Positions 6,079 to 9,450 of a DNA stretch of 9,450 nucleotides are shown one piece after another. The notes under the pieces are model-generated. The model was not told the origin of the DNA. It ran no database searches and was given only the letters and a program-made list of their open reading frames with translations. Source of the stretch: Parachlamydiales bacterium (GTDB lineage: Bacteria > Chlamydiota > Chlamydiia > Chlamydiales > Simkaniaceae); contig DAOWHK010000190.1 in NCBI GenBank assembly GCA_030641465.1, positions 1 through 9,450 of the forward strand, given 5' to 3'. Numbering within the stretch: the first letter of the stretch is position 1; each line of letters opens with the position of its first letter. Position numbers and translations under genes: made by a program.

Positions 6079-7996
6079 TTTTATCAATCTTCTGATTCTT
6101 TTTACTTTTCCGTCCTTTGCTGTGCGCGTTCTAATTCTTCAGCACAAGGAGCTCTTTTCAAAGCCGAGTACTCCTTTTTTAAGTGTCATGGGAGCGTTTA
6201 TTGTAGGTGTTTGTCAAGATTTATTTGTCACAATACAAGTTCTGATTCTTTTTGGAATGCTTAGTAAAATTGTTCCTTTTGCCTTTATGCTGCAGCTTGT
6301 AGCTTTTGCGCTCATCCAACTCAATATCATTTTTGATGCATATCTCTACCGTAAAACATCGATCCGGATGGATGTCGCATTTTTTGCATTTATCAACGAT
6401 ATCAAGTGTTTTTGGGACTCTGCAAAAGCCAAAGGAATTGGGCTATTTCTTCCAAGTGCGTGCCTTTTTTTACTCTATCCTTTGATGCTTTTTCCATTTG
6501 TTAAATCTGAGCTCATCGATTTTTCTTTAAAAGCATTTGATATGAAGCTTTGTATAGGAATTTCTCTTGTCGCGATTTTTGGAAGAATTCCTCTATCTAA
6601 AAGGCTTCTTTATGCTATTGACAACGCGGTATTTCATCAAGAAATTTGGGTTGTAAAGCAAGTGTTTTCCTTTATTAATAGTAAAAGGCTAAAGCTTTCT
6701 AAAAGCGCTAAAATGCCAAAAAACGTTTTTTTGCCAATGGCAGAAGTGAGCTCCGCGGTATCTTCAGAGTTTCCTCTCTTAAAATTTACAGAGAAGTTTG
6801 AAGGAGAAAAACAATGCGAAGTCGATATAAAAAGTAAGGAACTTCCAAATATTATTTTTCTTTTTATGGAATCTTTTCGCGCAAAAGATATCGGTGCACT
6901 TGGAGGATCCTTTGATGTGAGTCCAAATTTTGATCGGCTTGCAAAAGAGGGGATTTTATTTTCCAATTTTTATGCAAACTCGATTAAAACATCTCGCTCC
7001 CTAACCTCATCACTTTTTGGGATCCCCTCTGATATTGATACGCGTGACGGTTCAAGTGATAGCAGTTTCCCCCTAATTAGCATTGCAGATATTTTAGCAA
7101 ATGCTGGATACCAAACAGCCTATCTTCATAATGGAGAAATCGCCTTTGAGAATCAGTTTGATTTTCTCTCAAGTCATGGATTTGAAACAGTTTATGGAAA
7201 AGATGATATTTTAAAGCATTTTCCAAATGCACCATCCTCTAGCTGGGGACTGCCCGATGAATATCTTATGCAATATGCAACGAAATGGTTAAAAGAGCAA
7301 AAAAGCCCCACATTTTTAACGATGTTTACCATGACAAATCACCATCCTTGGATAATTCCTGATGATTATAATCCCCCAAAATTTCCAAGTCATTTAAAAC
7401 CAAATCATAGAAAATACTTAGAGACCTTTCACTATAGCGATCAAGCTCTTGGGAAATTTGCAAGTACGCTTGATGATCAAACAATTCTTTTTGTGCTAGG
7501 AGACCATGGACAAGCCATGGGAGAGCACATGCAGAATTTTACTCAGCAAAAAGGGCTATATGAGGAAAACATTCATGTGCCACTACTAATCTATGCAAAA
7601 GACCGAATCAAAATTCCAAAGATTATCCCAGATATCAGCTCTCAGCTCGATCTTATTCCAACCGTGATGGATATGCTTGGTATTCAAGCTGTCAATCACT
7701 CGATTGGAAGCTCTTTACTTAGAAAAGTTAACAAGCGAAAAATATTTTTTCATAATCCTTTTGTCTACGGATTTTTTGGAATGAGAGAAGGCCCTCTCAA
7801 ATTTATCTATTCAAAATCCATTGATGAAGTAGAGCTTTATGATTTAGAAAAAGATCCTGACGAAAAAAATAACATTGCAAAAGAGAGACCTGATCAAGTG
7901 GAGAAATTTCTTGCAGAAATAAAAGTCTACAAACGGTTTTTTAAAGAGATTTATGACAATAAACGGTTTGTTCCAAACAAATTTGAAACTTCTTAG
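6071..7996 (+). CDS. LtaS/OpgB-like membrane phosphoglycerol transferase (sulfatase/alkaline-phosphatase fold)
   Basis: This protein has 641 residues. About five hydrophobic segments fill residues 4-171, followed by a linker and a large extracytoplasmic sulfatase-type domain (about 258-600), the layout of lipoteichoic acid synthase Lta[12 protein letters not shown] gives metal ligand Glu267, and [15 protein letters not shown] gives the likely catalytic Thr307. [10 protein letters not shown] (391-400), MTNHHPW (421-427) and [11 protein letters not shown] with Asp478/His479 match the remaining family motifs. LtaS enzymes move glycerol-phosphate from phosphatidylglycerol onto polymers; the Gram-negative relative OpgB decorates periplasmic glucans. 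A chlamydia has no lipoteichoic acid, so the acceptor is unknown and could be a glucan, glycolipid or another envelope molecule. A phosphoethanolamine transferase or true sulfatase is less likely, given the SWGxPDE motif. It overlaps the upstream transporter by 8 bp (ATGGATAG). Confidence 0.88.
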   Translation: MDSFINLLILFTFPSFAVRVLILQHKELFSKPSTPFLSVMGAFIVGVCQDLFVTIQVLILFGMLSKIVPFAFMLQLVAFALIQLNIIFDAYLYRKTSIRMDVAFFAFINDIKCFWDSAKAKGIGLFLPSACLFLLYPLMLFPFVKSELIDFSLKAFDMKLCIGISLVAIFGRIPLSKRLLYAIDNAVFHQEIWVVKQVFSFINSKRLKLSKSAKMPKNVFLPMAEVSSAVSSEFPLLKFTEKFEGEKQCEVDIKSKELPNIIFLFMESFRAKDIGALGGSFDVSPNFDRLAKEGILFSNFYANSIKTSRSLTSSLFGIPSDIDTRDGSSDSSFPLISIADILANAGYQTAYLHNGEIAFENQFDFLSSHGFETVYGKDDILKHFPNAPSSSWGLPDEYLMQYATKWLKEQKSPTFLTMFTMTNHHPWIIPDDYNPPKFPSHLKPNHRKYLETFHYSDQALGKFASTLDDQTILFVLGDHGQAMGEHMQNFTQQKGLYEENIHVPLLIYAKDRIKIPKIIPDISSQLDLIPTVMDMLGIQAVNHSIGSSLLRKVNKRKIFFHNPFVYGFFGMREGPLKFIYSKSIDEVELYDLEKDPDEKNNIAKERPDQVEKFLAEIKVYKRFFKEIYDNKRFVPNKFETS

Positions 7997-8154
7997 TGCG
8001 TGCCTTTTTTTCGTAAGGGCTTCTTTTTTTTCGCACTTCTTCTTGATTCGCTAAGAGCAATTGCCACAGCTTGCTTTTGAGGCTTTCCAGAATGGATTAG
8101 TTCTTTGATATTTTCAGAAATGACTTTTTTAGAGGATCCTTTTTTAAGTGGCAT
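7993..8154 (-). CDS. Small, strongly basic 53-residue protein, uncharacterised
   Basis: On the - strand an ATG at 8154 opens 53 codons ending in TAA at 7993-7995. The protein begins [20 protein letters not shown], continues [17 protein letters not shown] and ends in a Lys/Arg-rich tail ([16 protein letters not shown]). AGGA (complement of 8162-8165) lies seven bases upstream, an ordinary Shine-Dalgarno spacing. The pattern of a Lys/Gly/Ser start, SxNI and GKPQKQAxAIAL recalls short basic proteins I know from phages and environmental bacteria (DUF6496-like), but that match is from memory. Function is unknown; nucleic-acid binding is a guess from charge. It covers most of what would otherwise be a 243-bp gap, and its stop interleaves with that of the convergent LtaS-like gene. 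Confidence 0.82.
   Translation of the reverse strand: MPLKKGSSKKVISENIKELIHSGKPQKQAVAIALSESRRSAKKKKPLRKKGTH
8002..8031 (+). terminator. Possible weak intrinsic terminator for the transporter/LtaS-like operon
   Basis: Five bases after the LtaS-like stop, GCCTT (8002-8006) can pair with AAGGGC (8015-8020, one bulged G) around an eight-base loop. TTCTTTTTTTT (8021-8031) follows as a U-rich tail. It lies inside the 3' end of the opposing small gene, whose Lys codons also explain the T-runs, so this may be coincidence. A wider 6-bp inverted repeat, AGTGCG (7995-8000) with CGCACT (8032-8037), encloses it. Confidence 0.35.
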
Positions 8155-8239
8155 AGTCTTTTCCTTTAGTGCTTCCTTTAGTTTTTGTATAAAAAAAAGT
8201 GACTTTTCTGTATATTTTTTCTTTTAAAAAGGAGGGATT
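8155..8239. promoter_or_regulatory. Divergent promoter region with two ribosome binding sites
   Basis: These 85 bases separate the small basic gene (-) from the 178-residue protein gene (+). TGTATA occurs twice, at 8186-8191 and 8209-8214, separated by exactly 17 bp. Read on the - strand this gives TATACA-17-TATACA, each four of six matches to -35 and -10. On the + strand TATATT (8211-8216) is five of six to -10, without a clear -35. Ribosome binding sites are AGGAGG at 8230-8235, four bases before the + strand ATG, and the complement of TCCT at 8162-8165 for the - strand gene. The ribosome sites are solid; the promoters are suggestions. Confidence 0.45.
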
Positions 8240-8776
8240 ATGGCAGCTTCATCCATTCAATTGCGGTACGATCAGTTACTTCCAGAATTAATTTCAACCT
8301 TGCAAGAGGCTGTGAATTTAAAAGGGGAGATAGATAATTATAATCAGACCTTGGAAAGTGTTACTGAATATCATTTAGATGAAATTACTCGTCAAGTTGA
8401 TGAGTTTTCTAAAAAAATTGCGACTTTCGATCGTGATGTAGAAGAACCCTCACCAATTTCTAAGTATAGCACCTTTATTGAGGTAATGAAATCTACTGAG
8501 GATTATCAAACAAAAAATTATGTTCATTTCGATGTTTTTAATACATGCTTCCTGAATTTAGTGAGTAAAGTGGAGCAAATTCGAAATCATACACTGCAAC
8601 GAACAGTAGATATACGTGAAGATATTGAAAAAGGGCGTGATCCGAAAAGTAGCATGCTTATGTATGCTCGAAGAAGTGATCGATGGAATCCTTTGTCAGA
8701 ATATTTTTCAATTACTAAGGGGTGTGAAGCCGTCGGATTGGTGCAAAAAGGCTTTCAACAAGGAGGCGGAATTTAA
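8240..8776 (+). CDS. Hypothetical coiled-coil-rich protein of 178 residues
   Basis: I do not recognise this protein. It starts MAASSIQLRYDQLLPELIST behind a near-perfect AGGAGG ribosome binding site. Residues about 13-70 and 108-135 have a strong helical, heptad-like spacing of Leu/Ile/Val with many charged residues (for example LISTLQEAVNLKGEIDNYNQ), suggesting coiled coils. The C-terminus is RWNPLSEYFSITKGCEAVGL and ends QQGGGI. There is no signal peptide or membrane segment. Size, helical character and lack of known domains are compatible with a secreted effector, chaperone-like or structural protein, but nothing in the sequence decides. Its TAA interleaves with the stop of the convergent nucleotide transporter gene. 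That it is a real gene is supported by the ribosome site, its length and its exact fit between neighbours. Confidence 0.75.
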   Translation: MAASSIQLRYDQLLPELISTLQEAVNLKGEIDNYNQTLESVTEYHLDEITRQVDEFSKKIATFDRDVEEPSPISKYSTFIEVMKSTEDYQTKNYVHFDVFNTCFLNLVSKVEQIRNHTLQRTVDIREDIEKGRDPKSSMLMYARRSDRWNPLSEYFSITKGCEAVGLVQKGFQQGGGI

Positions 8777-9450
8777 GCTGCAACAGACTGTTTTGCACTC
8801 TGCGATTCTTTGGAAAATTCCTTGCCGAGATAGCGCGTTGCTATAATCCAGCAAACCACTGTAATTCCGATAATTGGCATGAGATAAGGAGTTATGGTTA
8901 AGACGGATCCAGAAGTGCCTATAAGATCAATCATTGCTACTTGAATCCAGGATGACCCAGATTTTCCAAAGCGCGACCCAACGACATCTATAGCCGCTTT
9001 TCCTTTAACCTTTGACTCTTCATCAAGAGGGATGTAAACCATTTCTTTTGTGGAGTCAAAAAAGGAATATTTAAGCACTTTGCTTGTGGCATTTTGAACA
9101 GCTCCAAACATCACGAGGAACATTAGAGGTGTGACCCCAAAAAGTTTGGTTACAAACGAAAGATGGGAGTGATTGATCACCAGAATAAAAAAGATGAATC
9201 CGGTAATACCCACAAGAATCGGCGTGATTTGGGCGCTAAAATGCCAACCAAAGACTCGCATCGTGCTACCACCTAGGAAAAGGACAGTGATGAGAGCTGT
9301 AAACCCGATATATTTAGTCATAGACGCAATAAAGGCTTGATAATCAGCAGGGGATGGGTAAAGCAATTTTAAATGCGCCTTCCAGGTGACTTCGACCATA
9401 TTGATGGTAAGAGCGCAACCGATCACGAGAATAGCAATACATAATAAATA
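8773..9450 (-). CDS. NTT-family nucleotide (ATP/ADP) transporter, C-terminal part (5' end outside window)
   Basis: The frame is open through the right edge; residues YLLCIAILVIGCALTINMVE run in from beyond the window, so no start is present (a GTG at 9426 is internal). About 225 residues remain. Diagnostic NTT blocks are INMVEVTWKAHLKLLYPSP, then FGWHFSAQITPILVGITGFIFF. The cytoplasmic-loop signature follows: KYSFFDSTKEMVYIPLDEE, then KGKAAIDVVGSRFGKSG. A last membrane helix (about 23 residues) and a short polar tail, KESQSAKQSVAA, end it. Members in Chlamydiae, Rickettsiales and plastids exchange host ATP for ADP or import nucleotides with protons. Paralogues differ in substrate, and the decisive N-terminal half is missing, so no specific symbol (such as npt1 or ntt1-5) is given. 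This gene is the best indicator of an intracellular lifestyle. Confidence 0.93.
   Translation of the reverse strand, partial: YLLCIAILVIGCALTINMVEVTWKAHLKLLYPSPADYQAFIASMTKYIGFTALITVLFLGGSTMRVFGWHFSAQITPILVGITGFIFFILVINHSHLSFVTKLFGVTPLMFLVMFGAVQNATSKVLKYSFFDSTKEMVYIPLDEESKVKGKAAIDVVGSRFGKSGSSWIQVAMIDLIGTSGSVLTITPYLMPIIGITVVCWIIATRYLGKEFSKESQSAKQSVAA

Noticed and set aside
6455..6471. A 17-base sequence (AGTGCGTGCC plus seven T) is repeated exactly at 7995-8011
   Set aside because: Seven of the bases are a T-run and the two copies sit in different frames and contexts (an LtaS transmembrane codon run and the gene end). Chance is the simplest explanation and no flanking homology extends it.
9424..9426. 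GTG as the start of the nucleotide transporter gene
   Set aside because: The frame continues upstream to the window edge with transmembrane sequence typical of the family; the GTG is an internal valine.
1..9450. tRNA, rRNA, CRISPR array, insertion sequence or riboswitch
   Set aside because: No cloverleaf-like segment, regularly spaced short repeats, transposase or terminal inverted repeats were seen on either strand by eye; the few gaps are short and AT-rich.

Overview
The window looks like a piece of an AT-rich chromosome from an environmental (amoeba-associated, Parachlamydia-like) member of the Chlamydiae. Three things point there together: the C-terminal part of an NTT-type nucleotide (ATP/ADP) transporter at the right edge, which is typical of obligate intracellular bacteria; two eukaryotic-like F-box/leucine-rich-repeat proteins at the left; and a bacterial sodium:neurotransmitter-symporter-family transporter. 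Good Shine-Dalgarno sequences, such as the AGGAGG at 8230, argue against the Bacteroidetes endosymbionts that also carry F-box proteins. The genus cannot be settled from the sequence alone.

Left region (1-2970, all + strand). The tail of a class C beta-lactamase-like serine hydrolase stops at 337. The next base starts a 242-residue F-box/LRR protein (338-1066), which ends in Cys-Ala-Leu-Leu preceded by a basic stretch. That ending is a textbook CaaX box of the geranylgeranyl type. After a 119-bp AT-rich gap comes a second F-box/LRR protein (1186-2970) with twelve 23-residue LRRs and an unrecognised C-terminal domain. The two share an IYPNLPL block between F-box and LRRs, so they are probably divergent paralogues. 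The inferred role is secreted host-directed adaptors of an SCF-type ubiquitin ligase, one of them possibly anchored to host membranes by host prenylation.

Middle region (2967-4648, - strand). umuD and umuC form a compact two-gene SOS mutagenesis operon (error-prone DNA polymerase V), with the catalytic and cleavage residues in place. A 59-bp gap separates it from the divergent + strand pair: an NSS-family sodium-coupled amino-acid-type transporter (4708-6078), and, overlapping it by 8 bp, an LtaS/OpgB-like membrane phosphoglycerol transferase or sulfatase-fold enzyme (6071-7996).

Right region (7993-9450). A 53-residue, very basic small gene (7993-8154, -), easily overlooked, is followed by a divergent 178-residue coiled-coil-rich protein of unknown function with an excellent ribosome binding site (8240-8776, +). 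The truncated NTT transporter gene (8773 to the right edge, -) comes last.

All three tail-to-tail junctions (2967-2970, 7993-7996, 8773-8776) overlap by exactly four bases with interleaved stop codons, so opposing transcripts have no intergenic space in which to end. The most distinctive content is the F-box/LRR pair, especially the putative CaaX-tailed member.
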